From NCBI GenBank assembly GCA_030374765.1, contig JARGXX010000095.1, positions 2,232,001 through 2,296,000 of the forward strand: a stretch of DNA of 64,000 nucleotides, given 5' to 3'. Shown piece by piece: positions 20,597 to 30,347 of this stretch. This DNA comes from Agarophyton chilense. Lineage: Eukaryota > Rhodophyta > Florideophyceae > Gracilariales > Gracilariaceae. The notes below the pieces were generated by a model. The model was not told the DNA's origin, did no database searches, and saw only the letters and a list, made by a program, of their open reading frames with translations. The position numbers and the translations under genes are program-made. The number at the start of each line of letters is the position of its first letter. Position 1 is the stretch's first letter.

Positions 20597-20638
20597 AATT
20601 GGCGAAAGCTTGTGCCTACGTTCCTTTTCAGGATTGTA

Positions 20639-23600
20639 TTATTCCTTTTGAAGGAAGACGAAGTCGTCGGGCTCCACCTGAGGTAGAGGTTTGCAAACCC
20701 GATTGTCAAAGTCCTTCTTGTAGGCGCGTTGAGCTTTGTCCATTGCTTTCCGGGCTATCGGCACCATCTTCGTAAGCCACTCCTTCCCGGCTTTTCGGTA
20801 CAATCCCGGTGACGGGTACGTCGACAGCGTCGGTTGAGCCTCGATAGCGACCGGCGGCGGTGTCCTCGACAGTACGTGTTCGAATGGGGATAGTGAGGTA
20901 ACCCGATGTACCTGGGTGTTGTATGCATACGTGATAGCGTCTGTGTACAAGTACCAATTTTTGGGGTGATCCGCAACATACGATCTCAAAGCGTTGAGTA
21001 TCGTGCGGTTAAACCTCTCCACCTGGCCATTCCCCTGAGGGTGATACGTAGTAACAAATAAATTCTTTACATCAAGGATTCGACATACATCCTGAAAGAA
21101 CTGTGATGCGAATTGCCCTCCGTTGTCGGATAAAAACTGCACCGGCGGTCCATATACGAACACCCAATGGGTCACGAACGCTTGCGCGACGGTAGCGGCG
21201 GTGATCCGCTTCAGCGGCACAGTTCTCGTTAGCTTAGAGAATCTGTCAGAAATGATAAGCAGATACCGATGACCTCGGGGCGTCCTGATAAACTCCCCTA
21301 GGATGTCTATGGCCACGAATTCGAGCGGAGCCCGTGCCAGGAACAGCGTCGACTTCTTAGAGTGCTTCCGAAGTTTGACGTCATTCTTGGCGCAATTGGC
21401 GCAGGCCCGTCTGACGGCGTAACAATCGGATGCCATTGCCGGCCCGTAAAAGTCCCTTCTCAACGTGAGGTACAGTTTTCTTCCCCCGGGGTGGGCGCCA
21501 ACCTTCACATAGTGAGTGAGGTGTAATACCCTCTGTTGTAGGGTGTGCGGCACCACTATCCTCGGGCGAGGTCCAACGGTCCTGATTAGGTAACCCTGAT
21601 CGTCGTCCTCGAAAGGTAACTGAAATCCTCCGTTGAGGCGAGCCCGAATCCGTGTACAGAATGGGTCGAGCTGTTGCTCGCGTATCATCTCCTCTAGAGA
21701 GATAGGTATAAAAGAGCCGGTCGGCGAATCCAGACTCTCGTTGAGGAGTATATCGTCACAAACATCATCCGTCAGCGGTTGAGCTCCTCCCTCGAGGTCC
21801 GATACCATAAAGCATGGGATGTCATCGTCCTCGTAGGGTTCCGTTTCCGCTCTGGTTCCCAAGCGGGATAGTGCATCAGCCTGAGTGTTCAGCTTCCCTT
21901 TCTTGTACAGGATCTCAAAGTCGAATTCCGACAGTCGGAGACGCCAGCGCATAAGGCGGCCTGAGGGTTCGGAGATCTCCAGGAGCCAACGCAAGCATGC
22001 GTGGTCCGTATGGACTTTGAAACGAGTACCCATCAGATAGGGGCGAAGTGTAGCTAAGGCCCACACAACGGCTAAACATTCTTTCTCGGAGACCGAGTAG
22101 TTCCTTTCATGGACATTCAGGGAGCGGGACCAGTACCCAATAGGGTGACGTTCACCATCCTCAGAGGATTGGAACAGTGCACACCCTACTTGGTTTGCAC
22201 TAGCATCGGTGTCCACTTCGTAAGGGAGCCCAGGATTGGGTAGAGCCAAGATTGGCGGTGATGTTACGGCATTCACCAGTGCCGTGAAGGCAGACGCTTC
22301 CGCGTCGCCAAAAGGTTCCAGTTCAACTGGTTGTCTCTTCGTCAGGAGCCTGTTGAGGGGGGTGGCAATATCCGCAAAGTTCGGGACGAATCGGCGATAC
22401 ACGTTACACAGACCTAAGAAGGATCGCAACTCCGTTTGAGTTTTCGGGTGTTTTGCTTCCTTCAAGGATTTCACTCGTACTTCATCGATTGAAAGCTGTC
22501 CGGGACGGATGATATGACCCAGATACTTAACCGAATCGGTGAAAAACTCGCACTTCTTGAGTTTCAAGGTGATTCTCGCGTCGCGGAGTATCTTCATTAC
22601 GTCCCTGACGTGTTCGAGGTGGTCATTCAGGTTGTTGGAGAAGACGATAATGTCGTCTAAATACACTAGACACGTCCTCCACTTGAAGGGAGCCAACAGA
22701 ATGTCGATCGCCCGTTGAAACGTTGCGGGGGCATTTGTCAACCCAAAAGGCATCCTCCGGAATCGGAAAAGCGCTTGATGACACACGAAAGCCGTTTTGT
22801 CTCGATCTTTTTCCCTAATAGGGACTTGCCAGTAGCCCGAATTGGCGTCGAGGGTAGAGAAAACAGTAGCGCTCCCAAGGGAGTCGATGTATTCGTCCAT
22901 CCGAGGGATCGGGTACACATCCTTAATGGTTACCTCGTTCAGGCGTCTGTAATCGATGCAGAAACGCCACGATCCATCCGGTTTCGGTACTAACACCACT
23001 GGTGAGGCCCAAGCAGACTGGGCAGGTTCAATTACGCCCGCTTTAAGCATCTTCTCCACCTGAGATTTCTCCTCTTCCCGAGCTTTCGGTCCAGCCCTGT
23101 AAGGGTGTTGGGCAATAGGCCGAGTGTTCGGTAACAAGTCGATGCGGTGTTCTGTAATCTCAATAGTTCCAAGGGAACCATCCCACATGGGGGTAAATTC
23201 ACGAAGCATGTGCCTCAGCTTCTCCCGATGAGATGCGGGTACATGGTTGAGATCCCATTTCTCCAATTCCTGAACAGGATCCGTCTGGTCTGCTCCTGTG
23301 ATAGGGGCCGTAACCTCCTGAGGTCTAAAGTGTTCAGCGTGTGGAGCTACAGTCGTATGCTCACCGTCTTCCGCGATTTCGGCAGTGTCCTCCCCCTCCT
23401 TAGGGTCCGCCACACCAAGGACCTCTGCGATAGAGATCTTTGTAGGTACGACCGCATGCGGGTGTGGAAGAACAGAACCCAGGATCTGGTGTTTGACCAA
23501 ATGCTGCGTTGTCTTTCCAAAGTTGGCTACCAAAATCTTGAAAGGTTTATCCGGTTCCACGGAGACAACCCCATTCGCAAGGGCGAGTTGACGCCGCGTA

Positions 23601-24469
23601 TACAGAGACGGGTTCGGTTGTACCACATGCACACCAATTTGCTTGGTAACAACTGTGACCCAAACCTGGGTTTCTGGCGGGATAGCCACTGACTTCGCAA
23701 CCTTTACCCGTGTAGACACCGGGTACTTCTTCACAGTTTCCTGCGCGACAGGGAGAGGAACGCGTGTTCGCACTGCTCTCTGTAAGGGTTTACGAACGAT
23801 TGGGATCGTAGACCCGTATTCGAGTTCCACAGTTCTATTCCGAGGACGGATGGCTTCCACGAAGCGGTCGCAAAAGTCACAACCCAGTATGACTGGTGCT
23901 GCAAGTGACTTGCATACAATAAACTCTAGTTGAACGAGATAGGAGCCTAACCTCACCCTGAGGGAAATTGTACCCAGTGTCCGTAGCGGGTTGTTGTTCG
24001 CATCGGCGATATCCAAACGTGGACCGGCACGAACTTGAACCCGGAGCAGCGGGGGTAACAATTCAACATGAATTAAGTTGGGAGCGGCTCCTGTATCCAG
24101 GACAGATATTTGACGAACCATAAACTGGTTGGACAGGCCGAAGTCGGCGAATACTATATAATTCCGCTTGGCCATTACCATAACTCGATCCGGAATACGG
24201 AGATTACGGGACCGTATCCACGGGCGACGGAGGACACTAAAGTATCCCGAGTTAACGTCGGTGTCAGCCGTTTTCCTTGAAAGGATTGTCACAGCTGGGG
24301 AGCGAAGCTGGAGCGCCTCGGGCGTCTTCAACTTTGGCTTAGAAGACGCCCCTCCCGCAGGGGAGACTCCCAAGTTTAGTTTTTCGAAGCGGACCCCACC
24401 AAATTCGGTGCAGCTGCCTCGAAGGGGACCGGTTGTTCCCCGTTCGCGGGTACAAGTTATGTATCCCTG
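20639..24469 (-). CDS. pol: Chromovirus pol: protease, reverse transcriptase, RNase H, integrase
   Basis: The frame is open from just after a TGA at 24470-24472, overlapping the end of gag by 13 nt in the -1 phase; there is no ATG near its start, so expression by frameshift from gag is likely. Domains in order: aspartic protease (SVLDTGAAPNLIHVELL), RT with YRRLNEVTIKDVYPIP, TLDANSGYWQVPI, FGLTNAPATFQRAI and CLVYLDDIIVFS, Ty3-type RNase H starting YEVDTDASANQVGCALF, integrase zinc region (HYVKVGAHPGGRKLYLTLRR ... CANCAKN), and integrase core with AIDILGEF, FLSDNGGQFAS and HPQGNGQVERFNRT giving D, D, E. The frame ends with TAA at 20639-20641 right after DDFVFLQKE, inside the conserved region between integrase and GPY module. 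All catalytic motifs look intact. Confidence 0.92.
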   Translation of the reverse strand, partial: QGYITCTRERGTTGPLRGSCTEFGGVRFEKLNLGVSPAGGASSKPKLKTPEALQLRSPAVTILSRKTADTDVNSGYFSVLRRPWIRSRNLRIPDRVMVMAKRNYIVFADFGLSNQFMVRQISVLDTGAAPNLIHVELLPPLLRVQVRAGPRLDIADANNNPLRTLGTISLRVRLGSYLVQLEFIVCKSLAAPVILGCDFCDRFVEAIRPRNRTVELEYGSTIPIVRKPLQRAVRTRVPLPVAQETVKKYPVSTRVKVAKSVAIPPETQVWVTVVTKQIGVHVVQPNPSLYTRRQLALANGVVSVEPDKPFKILVANFGKTTQHLVKHQILGSVLPHPHAVVPTKISIAEVLGVADPKEGEDTAEIAEDGEHTTVAPHAEHFRPQEVTAPITGADQTDPVQELEKWDLNHVPASHREKLRHMLREFTPMWDGSLGTIEITEHRIDLLPNTRPIAQHPYRAGPKAREEEKSQVEKMLKAGVIEPAQSAWASPVVLVPKPDGSWRFCIDYRRLNEVTIKDVYPIPRMDEYIDSLGSATVFSTLDANSGYWQVPIREKDRDKTAFVCHQALFRFRRMPFGLTNAPATFQRAIDILLAPFKWRTCLVYLDDIIVFSNNLNDHLEHVRDVMKILRDARITLKLKKCEFFTDSVKYLGHIIRPGQLSIDEVRVKSLKEAKHPKTQTELRSFLGLCNVYRRFVPNFADIATPLNRLLTKRQPVELEPFGDAEASAFTALVNAVTSPPILALPNPGLPYEVDTDASANQVGCALFQSSEDGERHPIGYWSRSLNVHERNYSVSEKECLAVVWALATLRPYLMGTRFKVHTDHACLRWLLEISEPSGRLMRWRLRLSEFDFEILYKKGKLNTQADALSRLGTRAETEPYEDDDIPCFMVSDLEGGAQPLTDDVCDDILLNESLDSPTGSFIPISLEEMIREQQLDPFCTRIRARLNGGFQLPFEDDDQGYLIRTVGPRPRIVVPHTLQQRVLHLTHYVKVGAHPGGRKLYLTLRRDFYGPAMASDCYAVRRACANCAKNDVKLRKHSKKSTLFLARAPLEFVAIDILGEFIRTPRGHRYLLIISDRFSKLTRTVPLKRITAATVAQAFVTHWVFVYGPPVQFLSDNGGQFASQFFQDVCRILDVKNLFVTTYHPQGNGQVERFNRTILNALRSYVADHPKNWYLYTDAITYAYNTQVHRVTSLSPFEHVLSRTPPPVAIEAQPTLSTYPSPGLYRKAGKEWLTKMVPIARKAMDKAQRAYKKDFDNRVCKPLPQVEPDDFVFLQKE

Positions 24470-26406
24470 TCAGCAAGGTGAGCTCGGAGTATCTTTTGTT
24501 CCTCATAGGACCTACTCGGGACTCGAGCTTTCTCCTCAGGGGTCAGAGCCTCGTACTGAGCGATAATTCGTGAACCCTCCCGCAGGGGAAATGTGCAGTC
24601 TGGTGCTTTCTGACCACGGAGGTAACACAAATAGCAAATCAGCTCTGCCGGGTTCGGTTGTGGACGTGAATCCACGCGACGTGGTGCTGTATCCCTCCAT
24701 CCGGGGCGAGAGAACCGAGCAGCGGTATTCGCAAAAGGTAGCGATGCGGCTGGCACCCTCCGTCCTTGGGTATAGAGCGCAGGGTCTTCATCCGTAGTCG
24801 GAGCGGATGTCGACGGCAACTCAGACGTACCCATAGATTCGGGGTTACTTCCCATGAAGTGAATTTTATCATTGACCCCCACAGGGGCAGGGCCTCCTGC
24901 GAGTGACAAAGACGAGTTAGCTCCATCGGAGAGGAGTGCACGTGTCGGCCGACTCTTTCGGTTCTGCCGGGCACGGAGAGTATCCCCCTCAGCCTGGGCG
25001 TACTGAACCAGTTCCAAGTAGGTCAGCTTGCGCTTCTCTTTCCGATGTCGGGCAACCAATGCCCTTATCGAGGGGTCCAAACCATCCACAAACATGGTGC
25101 ATCTCTCGTAGGCGGAGAATACATTCCCGCATCGGTGAAACGCTTTATTCAAGCGAGTTGAATACACCATTTCGGTTTCCATCGGCTTCTGCCACGTATC
25201 CCTTAATGCAAGGATTGCTTCCTGAATCGCATTTCCAGTAGCGTATGACCTCAAGAGGTACTGCACCGCTTCGAGCCAGCACGTGACTCCCCCTTCCGAG
25301 GCTCGGGATGATCCACGGACGGAGTTGAACTGGTCTTCAGCCATTCCCTTTAAGAAATAGGGAAATGCAAGATACGCTTGCGCTTCACTCATACCGAGGG
25401 TGTCAGCCTCCTGGACGTACCTCGCAAGGAAATCGAGCACCAGAATTGGGTCTGTTCCTGTGAACTCCCTCTTCTGTAGGGTGATGCTCAGCCTTTTGAT
25501 GTAGTCCTTGACCTTACCCGTTCCGCGGGATATTCGATCTCCCGAAGGGTTATCCAACCGGTAATAGCGGTACGATAGCAGCTTCCGATAGGGAGGATTC
25601 GTCGGCTTCAGCTCCCTTAATCCAAGGTGTTTCCTACCCTTCTTCCGGGTACGGATTGCCCCTTGAGAGGTGTAAGTAGCCTTCGACCGAGTCGCCCGGG
25701 ATGACCGGCGTTCATCTTCACTATCCGAAGATTCGGAGGACGAACTCGATGACGAGCGATTGGGATCGGAATCCGATAAATCCTCTTGGAGGTGAACCCT
25801 CTTCTTGGACTTGCGGCGGTCCCGTTTAGCGGAGCGGTGTTCTTCGTCTTCCGAAACGTCGGGTTTATCCTTCGAGGCTTCTGTGTCTCCGTCCATACGG
25901 ATAATGGCCTCGAGGGTTTCCAGCCGAGCTCGGAAGCGTTCCGCTTGCACGCGGTGTTCCTCCACGAGGCTCCGGTACTCCTGGATAAAGACCCCAGGGG
26001 TACCAAAGCTTTCCAAAAGGGAGTTCACATCCCTCCTCAGGGTACGAAGGTCATCAGCGACTCCCCGCAGCGGGGCGTCCTCCACCTTGAGGCGGAGGGT
26101 AGTAGCCTCCTGAAGGAGCTCGACGTGAGCCGCGTTGGCGATATCGATTCGAGTCTCCAGGCGCTGTAATTCAGGGTCGGCCCGACTTCGGGGTGCTGCT
26201 GAGGGGGTCTCCACCACTGGAGCTGGGCCCACAGCCACGACCTCTCGAGGACCTGAAACCACTGAAGGTGCTCTCCGAGTGTCCGGATCGATACCGGAAT
26301 CGTTCCGACGTTCGGGAATTGAGCTCCTCGGCCTAGGCGGGGCCGGGGGCACTGAATCCGCTTGACGGTTCGATCCAGTCCTGGAACCACGAGTAGGCGG
26401 CGACAT
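24457..26406 (-). CDS. gag: Chromovirus gag
   Basis: Start set at ATG 26406 (MSPPTRGSRTGS); the open frame runs further to a GTG at 26529. About 649 residues. The N-terminal third is Pro/Ser/Arg-rich with a helical stretch (ETRIDIANAAHVELLQEATT) and a basic/acidic hinge (KRDRRKSKKRVHLQEDLSDSD). The capsid-like part lies around residues 290-500 (YIKRLSITLQKREFTGTDPI, LDFLARYVQEADTLGMSEAQ, FHRCGNVFSAYERCTMFVDGL), typical of retrotransposon gag. Near the C-terminus CYLCYLRGQKAPDC occupies the zinc-knuckle position but has Gln where CCHC has His. The stop is followed by pol in the -1 phase. Confidence 0.85.
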   Translation of the reverse strand: MSPPTRGSRTGSNRQADSVPPAPPRPRSSIPERRNDSGIDPDTRRAPSVVSGPREVVAVGPAPVVETPSAAPRSRADPELQRLETRIDIANAAHVELLQEATTLRLKVEDAPLRGVADDLRTLRRDVNSLLESFGTPGVFIQEYRSLVEEHRVQAERFRARLETLEAIIRMDGDTEASKDKPDVSEDEEHRSAKRDRRKSKKRVHLQEDLSDSDPNRSSSSSSSESSDSEDERRSSRATRSKATYTSQGAIRTRKKGRKHLGLRELKPTNPPYRKLLSYRYYRLDNPSGDRISRGTGKVKDYIKRLSITLQKREFTGTDPILVLDFLARYVQEADTLGMSEAQAYLAFPYFLKGMAEDQFNSVRGSSRASEGGVTCWLEAVQYLLRSYATGNAIQEAILALRDTWQKPMETEMVYSTRLNKAFHRCGNVFSAYERCTMFVDGLDPSIRALVARHRKEKRKLTYLELVQYAQAEGDTLRARQNRKSRPTRALLSDGANSSLSLAGGPAPVGVNDKIHFMGSNPESMGTSELPSTSAPTTDEDPALYTQGRRVPAASLPFANTAARFSRPGWRDTAPRRVDSRPQPNPAELICYLCYLRGQKAPDCTFPLREGSRIIAQYEALTPEEKARVPSRSYEEQKILRAHLADRDT

Positions 26407-26612
26407 GCGGAGACACGACACCGACGATTCGGGGTAACGATGAAATTCGATCACGAGATTCCCGGAGAACGGATGACGTAACACAAAACAAAAATAAAAA
26501 CCAATTCCACCCTTTCCAAAGGGGACCACTACAACAAATCTTCACGACGGTGCTTCCTCTTCCAAGAGATATTCCAACACGTGGATGACCAACCCAAAAG
26601 TCCGAGAACGGC

Positions 26613-26630
26613 TTCGAAGTCGGGAGACCA
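26613..26630 (-). promoter_or_regulatory. tRNA primer-binding site of the chromovirus
   Basis: Two bases inside the 5' LTR. The plus strand reads TTCGAAGTCGGGAGACCA, which looks like the 3' end of a tRNA (T-loop TTCGAAG to ACCA); the minus strand is the complementary primer site. It is not the initiator-Met pattern (TGGTATCAGAGC) common in plant Gypsy elements. Which tRNA it is cannot be told from the window. Confidence 0.75.
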
Positions 26631-26632
26631 CT

Positions 26633-27553
26633 TGTGGAGCAAAACCCGGCGACGGGAAGTGCTCTCAAGGTGTTCGAAGCCTTGCTCCCTGGGGGAGGCA
26701 GACTCAGAGACAGAGCCCTCCGTTCCACCCGTAGTGTGGGGTGTAACTCCCACGGGGGATTCCGGCAGTACCGACGGAGGTGAGGGGTAGAAACCGCTGG
26801 GTCGGGAATGGGTCTGGGTATCCCAAAGAATGGGGGAAAATCCGGCGAAGAGGAAAAACGGGGCGAGGGTCGGGCACTAACAGGCACCGGACCCGAGAAC
26901 CAGAAAAAGGGCGAAACAACAAAAGAAACCCAATACAGGGGCGAAAACCTGTCCTCGAAAGGAAACACAAAAAGCACGCAACAAGTAAGCAGAACCCCCA
27001 CGGGGTATCGTGCACGCAGGTCGTCTGAGCGGTCCCAAGGGGGTGGTTGCACGGAACCCAAACGTGGGCACTCTCCAAGTGTAGTCGTGTCCCTACGCAG
27101 GCGTTGCTAACCAGAGCCCGTTCCGGGTTGTAAGGCCGAAACGATGGCGACGAAGAACCTCTAAAGGTATCGAAGACCAACCTTGGTTACCATTTACTCT
27201 GAGCTTCGGACTGTCAGATCTCGTCTCCCTAAGTAGGGCTCGCTAACTAAACTCTACTAATTACAGCAGTGCACACCTGCTCAGGGCCATACACGTGGAA
27301 ATCCCACTGTCAGGGCCCAAAAGTCCAACGTTCTAACAAATATCCGAAAATCGGTGCCAAAATAAGCCACGTGTATCACGGGGCCAATCCAACCATGGGC
27401 CATCCGAATATTCCCTTATAGACGAACTCTAACCAGAAAACAGTGCCACCTCAGCACACCTTAGAGGGGATCATAGTCATAACCCTCGGAGGGTTCAACC
27501 CTCATTCTATGAGTTGCATCTTCAAGTATCCCCTAACTGGGCGTTGTTCTACA
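26633..27553 (-). repeat. 5' LTR of the chromovirus (right copy)
   Basis: 921 bp direct repeat of the left copy. It is the 5' LTR because gag and pol read away from it on the minus strand and the tRNA primer site abuts it. Confidence 0.95.
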
Positions 27554-29065
27554 ATGGTCTCGTACCCATCCCGACGCGCAACCGCATCAGCATGGAGATA
27601 TACAATTCCATTATCCCAGGGTCGGCCGACAACTTTGGCACAAAGCGATGAACTGATTCTAACGGAATCCATCCTTTACTTCGCAGAGAATAATTATTAT
27701 TATTATTCTCCACTCTCAAGGCAGGGAGTAAGAGATCTGGTACAAGAATAAGTTTCTCTACAGTCGGCCTGTCGCCAAAAGGAAATCACCTTTACAGAAA
27801 ATCGTCCGTCTGATGGGTGGGTAGCGTTGTTCATGGCACGAAATAATCTGAAGCTGCACCACCTCCAAATGATCGAAAATAAACGAGTTAACGCTGTCAT
27901 ACCGCGCACTTTGAAAGAACATGTTGACAGAGTAGCGGCAGAAGTTCAGCGTTATAAAATCAAGAATGCAAGGCAGATATTCAACATAGATCAATCGGGA
28001 GCTTCTTTTGCGAAGATGAAGGGCAGAAGCCTCCGGAAAGGAATTGGAGCGAAAAATGCCAAACTGGTGCAGAAGTCCATGACAACGAAGGGCAACTTAG
28101 AGTGCGAAACCGTTATGCCCGTCGTCTCAGCCGACGGAAGTTCGTATAAACCTGTAATAATATTTCCAGGTAAGTTAAATCATTATCGGAGGGTACAAGG
28201 ACAGGTTCAATCGCTGCATGCCGTTTTGCCTGAATGATATTTGTTTCAACGCAATCTCCCTGGCGCTGATATCGAAATTGTCTACCAATGTGTTAAGAAC
28301 TTTGTCGCGGAAACCGAGATCTTTCGTCGAACACACACGCATATTCTACTTCTTCTGGATGGATACGGTGCCCATGTCTAGTATAAGACCCTGAAACTCT
28401 TCAAGGAGAGCAACGTAGTCGTGATTTCCTTTCTGGCACACACATCCCACGTCAATCAATCTCTGGATGTAACGGTTTTTAACTCCTGTTAATCTTACTG
28501 ACAACTGGAACTGCACCGCGCAGCACGGCAGAAGTCAAAAATAAATGCCTTCCATGTTGGTCATTGTATCCAAAACGCCTACTCTCGCTCGCATACAGCG
28601 ACCAACATTCGTTCTGGGTTCTTCAAAACTAGCATTTGGGACCCTGATTTATTGGCTCCCAATTTTTTTTCCTCTACAGCACTATATGACAGACAAAAAT
28701 AGTAGACAGATTAGTGCGGTGAAGGTGAAGGATTTGTTAATGAGTTTTACAGACAAAGCCGTACCTTATTGCGTGACGCAAGCGTGGAAGAAGATGAGCA
28801 TGTTCGTATCAACACGACCTTTGGGTCCCACCTCACCAATGAAGCGGTCTTGAGTGCACTCAAACTGCGCGAGGACGCCCCCCGACGAATGTACATGAGG
28901 AGCAAAGAAAGAAGTCAAGAAGTCAGTGGCTTCAAGCAACCCATAGAAAATATTCGGCGACTGATTCGGTTGGGACCAGAGCGAAAAATTCGACGCGTGC
29001 TGTTACGGGAGACTTGGAGTGAGCGCCGTATGCGTCTCCGAGCAAGGGCGGCAATGATGGAATGA
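27554..29065 (+). pseudogene. 3' part of the split pogo/Tigger-like transposase (DDE_1)
   Basis: Downstream half of the gene begun at 15612. It carries SDELILTESILYFAEN and GVRDLVQEFVS, then FMARNNLKLHHLQMIENKRVNA and RQIFNIDQSGAS, where the NIDxxG Asp is the first catalytic residue. VVSADGSSYKPVIIFPG, LLLLDGYGAHV (second Asp) near 28350 and SHVNQSLDVTVF (family LQPLDVxVF, third acidic residue) near 28450 follow. The tail 28769-29065 is basic. Frameshifts near 27650, 27780 and 28240 and several stops show the gene was already decayed or decayed in parallel. It belongs to the DDE_1 (PF03184) type by motif order. Confidence 0.75.
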
Positions 29066-29334
29066 TGGTGATGACTGTTTGAGTGATGGAAATGTTTGAA
29101 AGCGTGGTTGGGGTTTGGTCGCCCTCCTGAATCGTGCCAGAGGGCGCATATATCTTGTCGAATTTAAAAATGGTTGATTTTGGCTCACTGAAGCATGTTT
29201 TGTTTTTGAGCTTGTATCGGAGGTTGTGGCCTAAACTGCCTCGGGTTTCCAATGTTTTATTACCGAGCGAATGCGTAGGTAATTTTATTTCCGAGTGAAA
29301 CAATCCAAGACGCCTCTACATGGTCGGTTTGAAA

Positions 29335-29488
29335 CTTATCTCCACCTCCTCGCGGTGCCGGCCGGGCAGTATTAACTGGCTAACGGAGAAAGTCAAGGAG
29401 TGATCCTTGTTTGGTGTGAAATCAGATGCTATTAAGCAGATGTTTTCAGTTTCGATTTCTGACGCTAATAAGCGAAAGAATTCAAATT
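29335..29488 (+). repeat. Direct repeat copy 1 upstream of the DIRS element
   Basis: About 154 bp, beginning CTTATCTCCACCTCC and ending AAGCGAAAGAATTCAAATT; roughly 85% identical to 29779-29933. Between the copies lies about 290 bp with partly repeated short motifs (GACTGCAAGTGTGATG and GACTGCGAGTGTGATG). They are probably old terminal sequences of a mobile element. Confidence 0.8.
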
Positions 29489-29778
29489 AGTGGGAAAGGT
29501 GGGACTGCAAGTGTGATGTGGGGAATACCCCACGAGCACGACCAGTTTTAGAGACTATATGGATGACTAGGCTATGAAAGACTGCGAGTGTGATGAGGAC
29601 GAAACTATATGCCTCGGGCACAACCGGAATTGACTAGGCGTCATGTAGAATCTACAATCTTAACGAATGTCACCTTTCTCACATTTCCGTCGCGGCGAGG
29701 CCCGAGAAGGCTCTTAAGCTGTAAGGGTGAGTTGCCGAGGGGGATTAATTAGTCAAGAAGATACGGGCCGGATTGAAT

Positions 29779-29933
29779 CTTATCTCCACCTCCTTCGCGG
29801 TGCTGGCCGGGCAGTACTAACTGTCTAATGGAGAAAGTCAAGGAGTGATCCTTGGGAGGTATGAAATCAGATGCTATTAGGCAAATGTTTTCAATCACGA
29901 TTTCTAACGCTAGTAAGCGAAAGAATTCAAATT
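29779..29933 (+). repeat. Direct repeat copy 2 upstream of the DIRS element
   Basis: Partner of 29335-29488; this copy lies about 415 bp upstream of the DIRS gag-like ATG. The same orientation and the distance to the ORFs would fit a 5' terminal repeat of the DIRS element, with copy 1 a leftover of another insertion. No copy was found 3' of the recombinase. Confidence 0.75.
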
Positions 29934-30017
29934 TTGCAGTTCTGGTCAGGATTTTGGAATTTTTCTGAATATTCTGGCTGGGCTGCGGAGAAGAATTTTA
30001 TCTTCTCTGTGTGGGTG

Positions 30018-30115
30018 AGTCCTGAGAGAGGTAAAAGAAGTCGTTGGTGCTGTTTGTTTGTGTCTTGCTGTCCGTGTGTGTTGTTGCGGGTTGATTGGAG
30101 AACTCTCTCAGGACT
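30018..30115 (+). promoter_or_regulatory. 13-bp perfect inverted repeat in the DIRS leader
   Basis: AGTCCTGAGAGAG (30018-30030) and CTCTCTCAGGACT (30103-30115) are exact reverse complements around a 72-bp loop. They lie between the upstream repeats and the gag-like ORF. Possible RNA structure in the leader; function unknown. Confidence 0.5.
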
Positions 30116-30347
30116 GTTTTCCTCCTTCAATCCACATAAATACCACACGTGGACAGATGGACACGACGGACAGCTGTAAGAAAAGACTTGTTGAATTTGG
30201 CAATCACAAGGTCCGACCATGTACCACTAGGTTAATTCCTAGGGGTCTGGCGGATACGAGGCCTAGACCTAGTTTCCACTAGTATGGGGGTCAGGTGACG
30301 GCTGGACCTTTTTAGGTCACGCGCTCAGTCGGGAGCAGCCCTCCTTA

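Larger units (their letters stand above)
15757..27553 (-). mobile_element. Ty3/Gypsy chromovirus, full length, nested in a pogo-like gene
   Basis: An 11.8 kb LTR retrotransposon oriented on the minus strand. LTRs (922 and 921 bp) begin TG and end CA. They differ by about 20 substitutions and one 1-bp indel by eye (97-98% identity), so the insertion is fairly recent. The 5-bp target duplication ATGGT is perfect (15752-15756, 27554-27558). Order in element sense: 5' LTR (26633-27553), tRNA primer site (26613-26630), gag, pol (protease-RT-RNase H-integrase), a C-terminal tail after an in-frame stop, a chromodomain, a purine-rich stretch, an antisense ORF, polypurine tract and 3' LTR (15757-16678). 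Confidence 0.95.

Noticed and set aside
22236..23933. Plus-strand ORFs of up to 181 residues opposite pol
   Set aside because: Shadow frames of the pol coding strand, unlike the antisense ORF at 16760, which is not opposite a recognised gene.
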